A DNA stretch of 64,000 bases from Ophiobolus disseminans (GCA_010093685.1 MU006216.1:509065-573064); one strand, 5' to 3'. Shown: positions 47,651 to 58,652, numbered from the stretch's first letter. Notes: generated from the letters alone by a model not told the origin. Numbers and translations are program-made.

Positions 47651-48816
47651 GTACCATTTAGAAATTGGAAGGATGAGATGAAACTATGCTGGAATTATGT
47701 TCTAAGGACCATGTTTACAAGGAGGATATTTTGTAGAAACTTCTCATCTTCCCGTCCATCGTCAGCTGCCTGCTAGAAGCTTCCCACAATCTCTCAAGTG
47801 TTTTTTTGGCCTTCACAAAGCTTCCACTTTTCTTTCGCAGCAGGTACGTAAACAGATATTTGCACCCTGAAGTCTCAAGAGCCCACGGACTTGGTTAAAA
47901 TCATAGCTATGCACATCCGAGATATGAATCACATTCCATATACCTACGTACGAACTAATTGGTTACCTGTTGCTACTATGGTTGATAATCCAAGCATTCC
48001 TTATTTTCAATGACTTGAGGGGTTTCTGCAGCTATGCTTCTAAAGAGAGGGAGAGATAAATTTAACGGCACGCCTTAAGATGGGTTCATACCTGGAGATA
48101 CGTACATAGAGGGATAATTTACATTCCAGTATGGAACTCAATTCTGTTTGTTCCTCCTGATTTCGGTGTCGGCTGATACCCTGCTTCACGTATAGGATAA
48201 AATCTGGTTTAGATAGGTATGCTCTTGCGGACTTGAATATGTGTTGAAGATGGTGTACCTAGATACTCACTCACGTGTTGATGCTTTCAGATGTATGTTA
48301 TCTTATTTTGTGAGATAAACCCTAAACAACACACTCCTAGTCAAAATCGGACGCTCACAAGTAAGTTCAAAGAATCAAGACTCTTGCTCGTAACTATACG
48401 GTTGCAAAAATATATGATAGATACGTGTCACGAATCATTAAGTCAGGGGCTGTATTGTTAGTTAGTCTATCTTACTGTAAGAGGATACCTCAAAACCGTC
48501 TCATGACACACATAAAATTAAAGCAATTGCAAACCCTAGTAACGAATCATCATGCCAAAATATGCGGGCCAATTGAGCTCTTGATCGTTGCTGTCCTCCA
48601 CTTAAATTAGATAATAATTAGTCGCGAGTCACCTCGTTGAATTTGAATCAAGGGCTATAGCTTTCTTTTCACGACTAAATTTACACTGGATTGGTGAGGT
48701 TGCATACAACGAGCGATCTCCTCCAGGAGTTTAAGTACGTAGTTCAATAAGACCTTTCTTGACTTTGCCGACGCATATGCCCTTAGTAAGATGACCGGTT
48801 CCAACCCAAACAGTAC
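47651..48816. other. A+T-rich gene-free block
   Basis: Base composition is visibly more A+T-rich than the flanking sequence, with many TTTT, AAAA and TA steps and no open frame over about 60 codons. It may be eroded repeat DNA, possibly altered by RIP. It ends at the 3' side of the Zn2Cys6 gene. Confidence 0.45.
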
Positions 48817-50817
48817 TCACTTACCACCGAATCCCCAGAACTCCTTGAGGTCCTCAGCTCTCCACTTCGTCCCCCAGCCCATCTCTCGTTCGATACGAGC
48901 AAGCAGACTCAGTATCGCTTTCTGCTCACTTTCATGGCTCATCCATTGCCCAGCAATCCATAGTGGTTGTATAGAATTTGCCCAAGCGCCGTGGTGGTCG
49001 TTGCTCATAGAAATCGCACAAATCTGGCGCGCATGCCAGAAGATAGATCTTGGCTTTGGTGTGGCAGTCATATTAGACGGCTTGTATTGAAGCATTAATA
49101 TGGCAGCTGTGTGATACTGTTGGTTACCGGATATAGCTGCAGGGTTGCTGAAGAGCAATTTTGGGAAAGGTTCCGATGGTATTGTGGTAGAGAAAACTGG
49201 AAGCATCTCCGCAGGACGCTCTGCGTACCAGCTCTCAATATGGCTCCAAAGCTTTTTCCATCGACTAGTATATTCGTCGTCAGGGCCCGGTACCACTGGC
49301 AATGGAGCTCCTACACGTTCGGCCAAATGAGGTAGGAAAGCAAGAAGGTCAAGAACTTGGGCGCATAAATATACCGAATAGCACGCATGCGAGTTGAAAT
49401 CATCATTCGAACGGAACAAGTTGACGTCTGTGTCGAGGTCGATGCCAGTAGCCCAATGCTCGACGGATATGAGAGTTTTCTCCGATGCAATGAGCCCACT
49501 GCAAACGTCCATACGGGCAAAGCACCAGAACAACGCTTGATGCACACCGCCTGAGAACCCATTTATACCAACGGCCTCAATCAGATGAGCACACCCGTCA
49601 AGGTGTTGGCGCCAGGCTTTGGCTGAGCTAATAGACATCTCGAGTACGCAAAGAACGACGCACGATGCGATGACCGCGGTGCTGCGTGTGTGCAGCTCGG
49701 GGAGAATCAGCTGTATCGCCATCTGGTAGAGAGATAGGCTGCGTTCTGTCTGTCGACTCCGCTGTTTTCGCTCAAGCTGACGTGCAGAAACAGCCAGGAT
49801 CGCATAGCGCAAATGATCATGCGACCGGGCTATTACTGGCAAAGTGTGTTGAAAGTGCCGTTCGCCATCGAACTTGTCCACCCAGGGTGCAATTTCATCC
49901 ACCCAATTCTTCCAAAGCATGAACTCGCCTTCCTCGGTGAGGTGAGGTACAATTGTTTGCGAAAGATTGAGGCCTCCAGGTCGAGAGTCATACGATGGTT
50001 CAGGGTTATTTATGCTGTGACTAGTCGAAGTTTCGAGACCAGGACCAGAGTATAGTGGAAGGTCATGCCCAGATGCATCCGGCGTGGCATGGCAAGTGTT
50101 CTCGGTCGATTTGATCTCGTGCATGAGGTGATTGCGCAGCGTGAAATGAGCGTCAAGATAGGCTGAACCTGGGATAAAAACACTGTCATCGAAGTTCCAG
50201 GAAGCCGATGGACTATGCCACATGGTGTCAACGTTGCCGAGATCTGGAAGATCGAAGGAAAGTCTACTCTCATTTAACTGTGATGGTCCGTCTTCCATCT
50301 CACGTCCCTGAACATCACGAAAATTTGACATGGTGCCCTGGAATGCCGGTTCTTCGTGCCAGGCAGGTGGATCTTGAGGTTGAATGACTGTGACGTCAAC
50401 TGTTGATGAAGAAGGAGGCCTTTCGGGTGGACTTCTCGACTGTTGGTATTTATCATCGGTAGGCTCATAATGTTGGTAGTCCCGAATGACCTCAGCCGTA
50501 ACATCTTTGATTTCGAATCGAGTGGGTGCCTTTCTTTTGTTTTGCGCTAATGGTCGTTGTTGGTGGTTGACCCCTAATGCGTTCGCTTCTCGGAAGATGA
50601 GACGAGAGCCCCATTCGCAAGTGTCGCCCCTATCGCTGCAGCGACGACAAGTAGGCTTTATCTCGTCGCACTTACGTCTTTTAGTCTTGCAGTTTAGGCA
50701 TCTGGCTGAAACGTCAGCGTCTTCCGTTTTGTCACCGAAGGTGCAGGTGCATACATACCCGTGCCTTGTCCTTACCCTTCTCGTGCTACGATGTCCCACT
50801 TTATCGTCCTCTGCCAT
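48817..50817 (-). CDS. Zn2Cys6 transcription factor with fungal-specific TF domain
   Basis: Two exons (50759-50817, 48817-50701) give 647 aa. After splicing, the zinc cluster reads HGCLNCKTKRRKCDEIKPTCRRCSDRGDTCEW, with Cys at 21, 24, 31, 38, 41 and 48 (C-X2-C-X6-C-X6-C-X2-C-X6-C). From about residue 260 there is a Fungal_trans_2-like helical domain (LWKNWVDEIAPWVDKFD; ARSHDHLRYAILAVSARQL; SLYQMAIQLILPEL; WRQHLDGCAHLIEAVG). The 57-nt intron (50702-50758) lies just ahead of the first zinc Cys, is a multiple of three and has no stop. The start at 50817 has a good context (GCCATGGC); an in-frame ATG at 50880 would add 21 residues. The stop overlaps a GTAAGTGAG, so a further 3' exon is possible. 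It lies next to a sugar porter and a dehydrogenase and may regulate them. Confidence 0.85.
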   Translation of the reverse strand: MAEDDKVGHRSTRRVRTRHGYVCTCTFGDKTEDADVSARCLNCKTKRRKCDEIKPTCRRCSDRGDTCEWGSRLIFREANALGVNHQQRPLAQNKRKAPTRFEIKDVTAEVIRDYQHYEPTDDKYQQSRSPPERPPSSSTVDVTVIQPQDPPAWHEEPAFQGTMSNFRDVQGREMEDGPSQLNESRLSFDLPDLGNVDTMWHSPSASWNFDDSVFIPGSAYLDAHFTLRNHLMHEIKSTENTCHATPDASGHDLPLYSGPGLETSTSHSINNPEPSYDSRPGGLNLSQTIVPHLTEEGEFMLWKNWVDEIAPWVDKFDGERHFQHTLPVIARSHDHLRYAILAVSARQLERKQRSRQTERSLSLYQMAIQLILPELHTRSTAVIASCVVLCVLEMSISSAKAWRQHLDGCAHLIEAVGINGFSGGVHQALFWCFARMDVCSGLIASEKTLISVEHWATGIDLDTDVNLFRSNDDFNSHACYSVYLCAQVLDLLAFLPHLAERVGAPLPVVPGPDDEYTSRWKKLWSHIESWYAERPAEMLPVFSTTIPSEPFPKLLFSNPAAISGNQQYHTAAILMLQYKPSNMTATPKPRSIFWHARQICAISMSNDHHGAWANSIQPLWIAGQWMSHESEQKAILSLLARIEREMGWGTKWRAEDLKEFWGFGGK

Positions 50818-51184
50818 GGCAACTGTTCTTTTGACTGGAGAGCATTTGTCTGCGCATTGCTGCAGATGTTGAGTGCACATATATCTGGAATGATGGGGTC
50901 ACTAGTGCGAAAACCCCGCACTCGGTAGACATATCCGTCTCTAGCTTCAGATTTAGGTATTGGCTCACTCAGTAGTGGGCTGTGTATGGGTGAAGGGTTT
51001 AAATCCCACCCCGTGTTCTCCATCGTTCTCGATTACTTCTAGGAGACTATCAAAGACTTCGTCTCGAACCAAGAATTGAGCTGTAGAGATGCTTTAGATT
51101 CTCAACTTGGGTTACTTATACAATCTTCAGATGCAAGCACACAGCGTTTGGAACATATCCACTAGCCGTTCCTTCTACTCAAAC
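50818..51184. promoter_or_regulatory. Upstream region of the Zn2Cys6 gene
   Basis: This is 367 bp between the transporter stop and the regulator start, both minus strand. It includes CTAGCCG at 51162-51168, the complement of the CGGYTAR motif seen three times in the transporter/dehydrogenase promoter. Confidence 0.4.
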
Positions 51185-52870
51185 CTAATTCACCACCTCA
51201 ATGACTTGGGTGCCACTTTCCTTTCCCTCCCCCGCTATGCTTGACCTTCTGACATCACCAGCATCACCCCAGCTGTCCTTCCAATGCAGCTGTACCTTTC
51301 CTCCAGCGAACAGCTTATCAATATTCTCAAGTGACATCCCACGCGTTTCTGGATAAAAGAAGAAGATCAGAGGCAAGAAAAAGGCATTGAACACGCCAAA
51401 GTACACATACGTCCGCCACCCGATGCTGTTTATGCTGATTGGCGTGATCTCCACGACCAGAAACGTAAAGATCCAGTTCGAAGCTGTCGCCAGTGATGCA
51501 GCTCGCGTACGGATGGCAAGTGGTGCATACTCGGCTGGGAGAAGCCAAGGAATGGCGAGGAGGCCGACGGCGAAGAAGAAGTTGAAGAGAAATAGCATGA
51601 CAATCGCGACAATGCCTGCAGTCTTCGAGCCTTCTGCAACAGTACCGGCAAGCACAGCCATACACCCAGCTTGTCCTGCAGCTGCGAAGAGCATCAATTT
51701 CCGGCGACCAGCACGCTCGATGATCCAGATAGGTATCAACGAAGATAGGAAATATGCAATGCCGTTGAAACCAGCGAGGAGGAGTGATAGATCACGCGAG
51801 ATGCCAACGGACTGCTGAAAGATCACCGGGGCGTACTAATGTTGTCAGTGCGGTGTTTCTCCAATGGGTGACGAGACTTGCGTAAGTGATCAAGTTAATT
51901 CCAGACAGTTGTTGCATGAACTGTGCTCCAACTCCTAGTAGGGTCCTGTAAAGGAACTTCTGCTGGCCGTTTTTGAACATGCTCTTGAAACTACTACCAG
52001 CAGCGGCAGCGCGCTCCTCCGTGACCGTCTGTTGTATGGTTGAAATTTCGTGTTTCAAGATCTCGTCGTTTGGATCTAGAGTTGACGCATCTCTCTCCAC
52101 CGCCCACAAGATATGTTTCGCCTCTTCGTGTCGATCGTGCGCGATGAGCCATCGTGGCGATTCCGGGAGGACGAGCACCCCAAGGAAGGTGACAATTGCG
52201 AAGAGAATCTGCAACGCCAGAGGAAACCGAAACTGTGCTTCGTTTGAGACGTAGCTCATGCCATAATCGATCCAGTAGCTGAGCATGACGCCGAAAATGG
52301 TGATGGCAAGCTCGATGCAAAGGCCTCGGCCACGGTCGTTGGCCTTCATGAGCTCACAGTGCCAGACAGCTGTATTCTATCAGTTTCATCTCCTTCGTTT
52401 GATCTTGGATGTTTTACTCACGGATGGTGCTCGTATTCATTCCATTTCCTAAGCCCGCGACGATGCGCCCAACGATCATCTGTGGAATTCCATATGAAGC
52501 AGCCTGAAGTGCAGCACCGATGCTAAGAATGACACATCCAATCATGATGCACTTCCGCCTGCCCAGCCTCTCACCAAAGAGGAAACAGAAGATAGCGCCA
52601 AAGAAACAACCAATCTCATAGATAGCGACGACGGTACCCTGAAGAGACGAGCTGCCACCGCCGCCGTTTGTGGTGTCAATTTCGGGGAAAGTTGACGTGA
52701 AGGCAATGCCCGTCAAAAGACCAGACTGCGCAATCTTGTCAGCTGGTGGAGACGCATTCGGTGTGCAGAGTACTTACCATCACTCCTTGATCGTAACCAA
52801 AGAGAAGAAAGCCAGAACCTGCTGTGGCCGTGATGGCCCAATTCAGGGGTCTGCCAACGAGGATGGCCAT
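51185..52870 (-). CDS. MFS sugar porter (hexose/polyol-type transporter)
   Basis: Four exons (52778-52870, 52422-52725, 51882-52369, 51185-51835) give 511 aa, with the 12 membrane segments expected of the sugar porter family. It starts MAILVGRPLNWAITATAGSGFLLFGYDQGVM. Family signatures are FGERLGRRKCIMIG after TM2, VGRIVAGLGNGMNTSTIPVWHCEL, LPESPRWLIAHDR, QFMQQLSGINLITYYAPVIF, IIERAGRRKLML, PAEYAPLAIRTRAASLATASNW and YPETRGMSLENID. The substrate is likely a hexose, pentose or sugar alcohol. It is a plasma-membrane proton symporter or facilitator. Intron 3 (51836-51881) starts GCAAGT, a GC-AG intron; splicing it rebuilds the conserved TYYAPV. The gene diverges from a short-chain dehydrogenase and lies beside a Zn2Cys6 gene, suggesting a small catabolic cluster. 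Confidence 0.92.
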
Positions 52871-53467
52871 GATGGTCTGAAAGATATTGCAATGTGCTGC
52901 GTTTCAGATAGGTGAATAGAACCAGTGTTTGATCCGTGGGTTGAGGAGTCTGGGGAGATCTGCAAGTAATATATATATGTGGAAGATGACTTCCAGTAGC
53001 TCGGACCCATACCTCAACGATGGAGTTCGTGCTGCTTTAGTCTGGAGCCCCATGGCCTTCCCCAGATCTCAAGATGTGGAGCCGTTACCAGGCTCAATAA
53101 ACAGTCATAGAGATTTGTGTCCTGATTCGGAACTGTGAAGCGCATCCATCCTGCGCCTCGGTTAGCGCATTAACAATGTGGAGGCCTTGTGTGCGGTTAG
53201 GATTACCTGTTCGGCTAAAGCGTATATTTTTACCGATCACCTGGTGGATATATGCAAGACGTCCGCCAATGGTGAGTGGCTTCTGCACCCTAGAGGAATC
53301 CTTGTCGAGGTTGTGTTCGTCATGTTGAGGCTTGCGGTGAAAGCAGTTCGAATTATGGATGCATATATGACCCAGGTCATGTACAAAAGAGTGCCTGTCA
53401 TGACACCAGAGCCATCACTGTTCCTTGAAGCCCTTCTTCCCAAAACCTAGCCACATAAAGCGCTACG
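52871..53467. promoter_or_regulatory. Divergent promoter transporter / short-chain dehydrogenase
   Basis: This is 597 bp between divergent starts. It contains three same-orientation CGGYTAR copies at 53159-53218 and an ATATATAT tract near 52970 that could serve as a TATA element for the transporter. Confidence 0.55.
53159..53218 (+). promoter_or_regulatory. Three CGGYTAR repeats, candidate Zn2Cys6 operator
   Basis: CGGTTAG at 53159-53165, CGGTTAG at 53194-53200 and CGGCTAA at 53212-53218 all point the same way, within the shared promoter of the porter and dehydrogenase. Zn2Cys6 proteins typically bind CGG triplets. Binding by the neighbouring regulator is inference. Confidence 0.4.
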
Positions 53468-54443
53468 ATGTCTCCTTCAACGATTGAAACCATCGTTAGC
53501 TCAATTGCTCCTTCTGCAACCCACACCTCTAGTGGACAGATCCCAGCCCTGTTCTCTCTGACTGGGAAGACGATAGCCATAACCGGTGCAGGTCGTGGTC
53601 TCGGCATAACACTCACATCTGCGGTTCTCGAGGCCGGGGGGCACGTCGCATGTTTAGACATTTTGCCAGAACCCAGCACCGCGGAGTGGCAGTCGCTTGC
53701 GAAACTCTCTGGACAGTCTGGCACAACCGCATCTTATTGGAAATGCGATGTTACGAGCGAAGCTGACGTTACACGCGTACTCGAAGAAATAGCACAGGCC
53801 GGTGAAGAACGAAGTGCGCCGCTGAACGGCATCATCGCTTGCGCGGGAATACAACAGAAAGTCCTGGCGCTGGAGTACGAGGCATCAGACTTCGAACGCA
53901 TTCTAAGAGTGAACGTTGTTGGTGCTTTCATATCGGTGAAGCGAGCTGCGAAGATCTTAAAGGACAAAGGTGCAGGAGGTAGCATCGTTCTGGTCGCCAG
54001 TATGTCCGGTCAAATAGCCAACAGGGTATGTGAAGTCACACAAATGTGAACCGGTGCTGCAACTGACAGAAATTCCAGGGACTCACATGCACCGCGTACA
54101 ATGCGAGTAAGGCAGCTGTCCACCAAATGTGTCGATCACTTGCGCAGGAATGGGGCCAGTACGGTATCCGGGTCAATACCCTCTCACCCGGGGTGAGACA
54201 ACATGAATTCCAGTTTGGAGCTGTATCGCTGACAATTTCTAGTATATTAGGACTGCAATGACGGACGACCTTCTTGCAGCAGAGCCAGGTTTGGAAAAAG
54301 CGTGGATGAATGGCGCGCTCCTGGGTAGGCTTGGGGTACCAGACGACTTCAAAGCGCCCGCGACATTTTTGCTGGCTGAAGGCAGCCGTTTCATGACAGG
54401 TGCTGATTTGCGAGTCGATGGAGGCCACTGTGCGTCAGCGTAG
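53468..54443 (+). CDS. Short-chain dehydrogenase/reductase (sugar-alcohol type)
   Basis: Three exons (53468-54025, 54079-54192, 54243-54443) give 290 aa, a classical SDR. The cofactor loop is ITGAGRGLG at about residues 38-46. An acidic residue follows beta-2 (ACLDILPE), which favours NAD over NADP. Next come the CDVTSEADV and IIACAGIQQ segments. The active site has Ser near 178-180 (VASMSGQIAN), Tyr193 and Lys197 (AYNASKAAV). The substrate-loop region is VNTLSPGYIRTAM, and the C-terminus is FMTGADLRVDGGHCASA. Overall it resembles fungal mannitol, arabinitol or sorbose-type reductases, so a polyol or ketose substrate is likely. It diverges from a sugar porter, which supports sugar-alcohol uptake and oxidation. 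No targeting signal is seen. Confidence 0.88.
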
Positions 54444-57269
54444 GGAAGCATACAGGTGAACTCTCACGACCCAATATTGAACGAATAAGTAAAATTACTA
54501 CTAAACCCCTGCCCTATTGGCATAACTTGACGAGCGTGCGAAGATAAGCGCTATGCCGAGGATGGAGTGTGCTGATAGCAGTCAGTAGATGTACCAACAC
54601 ATACAAGGTTGTCAAAACAAGATTATTGTGTCAGTATCAGTTCTCCAAGGTGATTGTTTCTTCAATGTAGTTCAGTAAGAACACAGCGATCATTTTGTTC
54701 ATCAGGTAGGCAGGGGAGTTGGTCGTGTATGGAAACTTACAGTTTGTTGAGGCTGGCAACCGAGAGTCGCATCGAAAGAACTAGGGTGTGGCTGTCAGTG
54801 CATGTCCAACGCTCATTACATCATCGTCTCGTGAAAGCGAAATGCGCAGGTCCATCAAGGATCAGTCTAGATGATGTCAGCGTGGTACCTCCTGTGATGG
54901 AGTGGTGGAACTTACCTCATTAAATCAGAATTGTTTTAGTGATCAGTACGACGGGCATTCGTTACAACGCCGCCATTCACACAGTGTGAATATCAATGTA
55001 TCATCATATGAGATGGACCGCCTGGGAGTGGGATGTTGCCGTACCTTAGCCTATGAAACCTGTCAGCATGGAGCGAAGGAAACGATGTCGACAAGTGTGA
55101 GAAGGTCATGGGCAATCAGTGATGCTGTATCAACAAGTATCTCCCCGTCAGGCACCCACAGGTTTGTACGCCCGTTAGTTTCGGATGCCGTCTGGAGAGT
55201 ACGATCTGTCCGCCCGGCGCATCAAGGGTATCATCAAGAGAGTGTGTGGAATCGAGGGGTGTAGCGCGAAAGGCTAGGGGAGTGAATGTACCTGAAGACA
55301 CAGCGTTAGCATTTGTACCGATAATGATCATGCTCGAAGCATCGAAATGTGGATAGCAGGGTCAGACAAGGCTGAAACTAAATTGCAGACGGAATCGACA
55401 TTGTATATTCAGGTCGAGGAATGCCTTTCTCTTGAGTCATAATATCATCACTCTGCTGGGGGTCGGGACGGGATGCGGAAGTGAGGAAGAAGCTTACCTT
55501 TTTTTTCGGAGCAAGTGAGTAGTCTAAACACTGACGATTCACCGGCAGTGTCCTGGAAAGGTCAGCGAATGTGCGCGAAAAGTTCTGTACAGTAACAAGC
55601 TGCGATGCTGAAGCATTGCATCATTGTAATTGTGTAGTCCTTCACGATGTTGTAGGAGTTGGATTGTTATTTGTAGTAATAATCATCTGCAAAAGATAGG
55701 CGCGAGGGCGAGAACTTACACTGCATTTGCGCTGAGAGTAGAAGCCAGATTAGTGGGCGATCAAAACACCGGCGGCAGCGCGCATGCTTGAGCGCGATCA
55801 ATTGCTGTCGTAGGTGTGGTTGCGGAAGAGGTGACGAAGTTTCGAAGCTCCAGAAAATTTAGCTTGGGCGGATTTCGGCGCGACCTTTCCGCCGTAGCGC
55901 ATGCTTACGTAAGTGAGACCCATCTTCCTACCTTGGTATGCTACAACGTACGTGCTCTCAAGACAACACATTGACCTGGTCTCTTATGTTGATCAACACT
56001 TTGACTACCTTGCAGAACTAAAAAAATATCACTGCTATCACTCGTGCTAATAAAGTGCTTCTTCAACATTGAATAAAAGACGTTTCGTTTCATTCAAGCC
56101 AAATTGGATCACTTAATGTACAAGGCCTTCGAAGATGCATCGAGCCATGGAGCGACTACCGAAATATCTTGAGAACAGTAACGTCCATGTGGTCTCATTG
56201 CGAAAGCCTGAATCATAACTATCATCAAACACCTGAGCACCTGGGCAATGTGAATCTAGACGTGACAAGAAGTTTGCCAAAAAGTCGAACGATAATGTGG
56301 CTTGATAGTCGCTATGTATCTAATGCTCCATTCGGGACCTATCGAGCCCATTCCTTTACATGTTACTATGTTTAAATCATCGCAAAATGACAGTGATGGT
56401 GGCGAGATCGAATGCATCCATCACACTCGACATCTACCCTTGAAGACGGGTCAAATTAGGATAGACGTGGAGATGTTAACTTAACAAACACAAAGGCCTG
56501 CATCCACAAGCCCTAACATAGTTACGTAGTTTGAAAACATCTACGAAGACCCGCCGACATTTGAGATGCTCGAGATCCTTCTTAAGGCCACTCCACAAAT
56601 TTCGGAGATGACACACGACTCTTCCAAAATTGCGGCCTTATCAACGGCTATCGTCATATGCACTACGGCCCCTCTTAAGATCTATGATGGGTGGGGCGAA
56701 GTCGGCCGAGTGCGCCATACCCAAACGGTGAAATACACTAGGATCGAGAATCCTACAGCCATCGAGTCGCGTGCTTGCGGGGCGTCAAAATCACGAAATC
56801 TCCGACAGAGCTAACGATATGTTGAAAGGGATGACCTTGGTGCTGGACCTTTCGAAGGAGTCAGGTCACGCCGCGAAACCCTGCCAATTTCAACGTTGGG
56901 GTGCGGGGATCAAGGGCCCAACATGATACATGGGGTGCTGACGGGTCGGCAACGGAACGGCGACTGTTGTTACGGAAGCGAACGTTTGTAGCGGCCGGAA
57001 AAGAAAAGAGACTCTGGAGGAGTGACGAGTGAAAAGAAAGCATAGGGGAAGGTAGCCGAGCGTGACGGTGGAAGAAAAGCAAAGGTGATCACCCTAACGA
57101 CAAGGGTACTGTTAGGACCCCTGCACCGGGGTAGTGTATCGTATGAGGAAGGCTGAATTGGGTACTATTTCGATACAAACGGTAGGAGAAGCGCGTTAAG
57201 GCGCTATTGGATGTTACAGCTATGCATCCATTGGTGGTCGGTCAAAGGAAGCCCGCGACGTATCCCCAA
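54444..57269. other. 2.8-kb gene-poor region with splice-like sites
   Basis: No protein-coding gene is supported. On the minus strand a series of strong 5'-splice-like GTAAGT/GTAAGC sequences occurs (near 55719-55724, 55495-55500, 54910-54915, 54738-54743). Acceptor-like pyrimidine-AG sequences (TCTTTTGCAG near 55690, GTGTCTTCAG near 55291) lie among them. This could be a spliced non-coding transcript. The rest, to 57.2 kb, shows only short open frames. Confidence 0.4.
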
Positions 57270-58652
57270 TCACAGCACGTTGCCAAAGTCTTTCTTCAGC
57301 ACATCCAAGATCTCCTTATCGTCAACTCGCGCTTCTTTCCCCATTCTGTCCCCATGCTGTTGTCCATCTTCTCTCAATCGTCTCAGAACGTCTGGGTCCA
57401 GCTCGTTGATCAGTTCGTCGAACTCTTTCTGATCCTCTCCTTCTTGCTTCAGATAGTCTTCTTCCAACATAAACTCACTTGGTAACTGCTCGGGCGAGCT
57501 AGGAAAGACGTAGATTGTTGGGAACTCGAGAACGGTGCGGCCTGCGAGGCATTCGCCAAGTGTGGCGGTCGACATGAGGGGTATGAGAACGTGCCGATTC
57601 GAATTCGTGCGTGGCTTTATAAGACAAAAGCGAGGCTCCCTATTGCGAATGGGCTCGGAGCTTGGCTCATCATGGCAAGGGCTTGTGGCGTGCGTGTCGT
57701 CCAGTTGCGTTTTGGACTCCTCATCCTTTTCTTCGTTGGAGTAAGAGGGCGAATGCTCTCCCTTCTGAACGACCACTTGGTTGGGTTTGAGTTGAATTGA
57801 CTCATTCTGAGTCTCTCGAGTAGGTTTGGCATCGTTATGGTTAGGAGGGCTTGTGGTTCCAGGATGGCCAGCGTTGCGCTTCCTCTTCTTGCCTTTATGT
57901 TGCTCTCGATGAGCAAACGGCTGCGCTTCCGTGATCCGACATGTTGATGATGTCTGGGTGAGTACACGCCGCTTTTGGTCGTCTATCCATTCGACCGTCC
58001 ACTGCACATTCTTCCCTCCATTTGACCTCCTATATCAAGTCAGCAGCTTACATGATCAGAGTTGACAGTGTTCTTACTTTACACTAGATCGATGTGATTT
58101 GTTTTCCTTTTGACGGCTCATACCTTTTGGTGCACGTATGATCCTGACACCTGTAGCCTCAAGATGTTGATAAATTATGTGGTCCTTTTGTGAATGCTGA
58201 GACCAGGATTTTGGTGGCATGGAGCTATCCTCATTGTCTTCTGTGATGGCCTTTTCTGCTTTCTGAATATTGCGTTCTATGCTAGTAAGGAAGTTGAAAT
58301 CGTGGTCGATACCTGCCGACGTGACAAGCTCCGACTTCTTGATGAACTTTGTGGGGTCACGTTGTCCTGAACATTGCGCCCACTGCTGATGTCGCTTATA
58401 GCATGGTAGTGAGCATGTGCGAGCTGAGCAGCCTGGACATCGATATTTTGATTTGTTGATATTGCTGGCGTGTGTCAGTTCAGTCTGCATGGTGTCTCAG
58501 CTCCTGCTCCGCTGGCTCAAATACGCTCATTAGCTGTGAGTGGTACTTGGTAGCAAATGCTTCACGGGATGATTTGATGTGCAGTCCAAAGATAACCTGA
58601 CATATACGTACCATATGCTACAAAGATCGCTTAACGGCGTTTCGTCTCCCAT
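57270..58652 (-). CDS. BCD1: Box C/D snoRNP assembly factor Bcd1 (HIT-type zinc finger)
   Basis: Three exons (58612-58652, 58078-58464, 57270-58029) give 395 aa. The 41-nt first exon encodes MGDETPLSDLCSI. Joining it to exon 2 creates CSIC-N5-KYRCPGCSARTCSLPCYKRHQQWAQC, a complete HIT zinc finger with its Cys/His ligands. Without that exon the first Cys pair is missing. The segment TKFIKKSELVTSAGIDHDFNFLTSIER is characteristic of Bcd1, as is TVEWI...HREQ and the C-terminal block VLEFPTIYVFPSSPEQLP. It is nuclear and needed to accumulate box C/D snoRNAs, which guide rRNA 2'-O-methylation. The middle third is Lys/Glu/Ser-rich and poorly conserved. It is divergent from the DENN gene 1.9 kb away. 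Confidence 0.92.
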
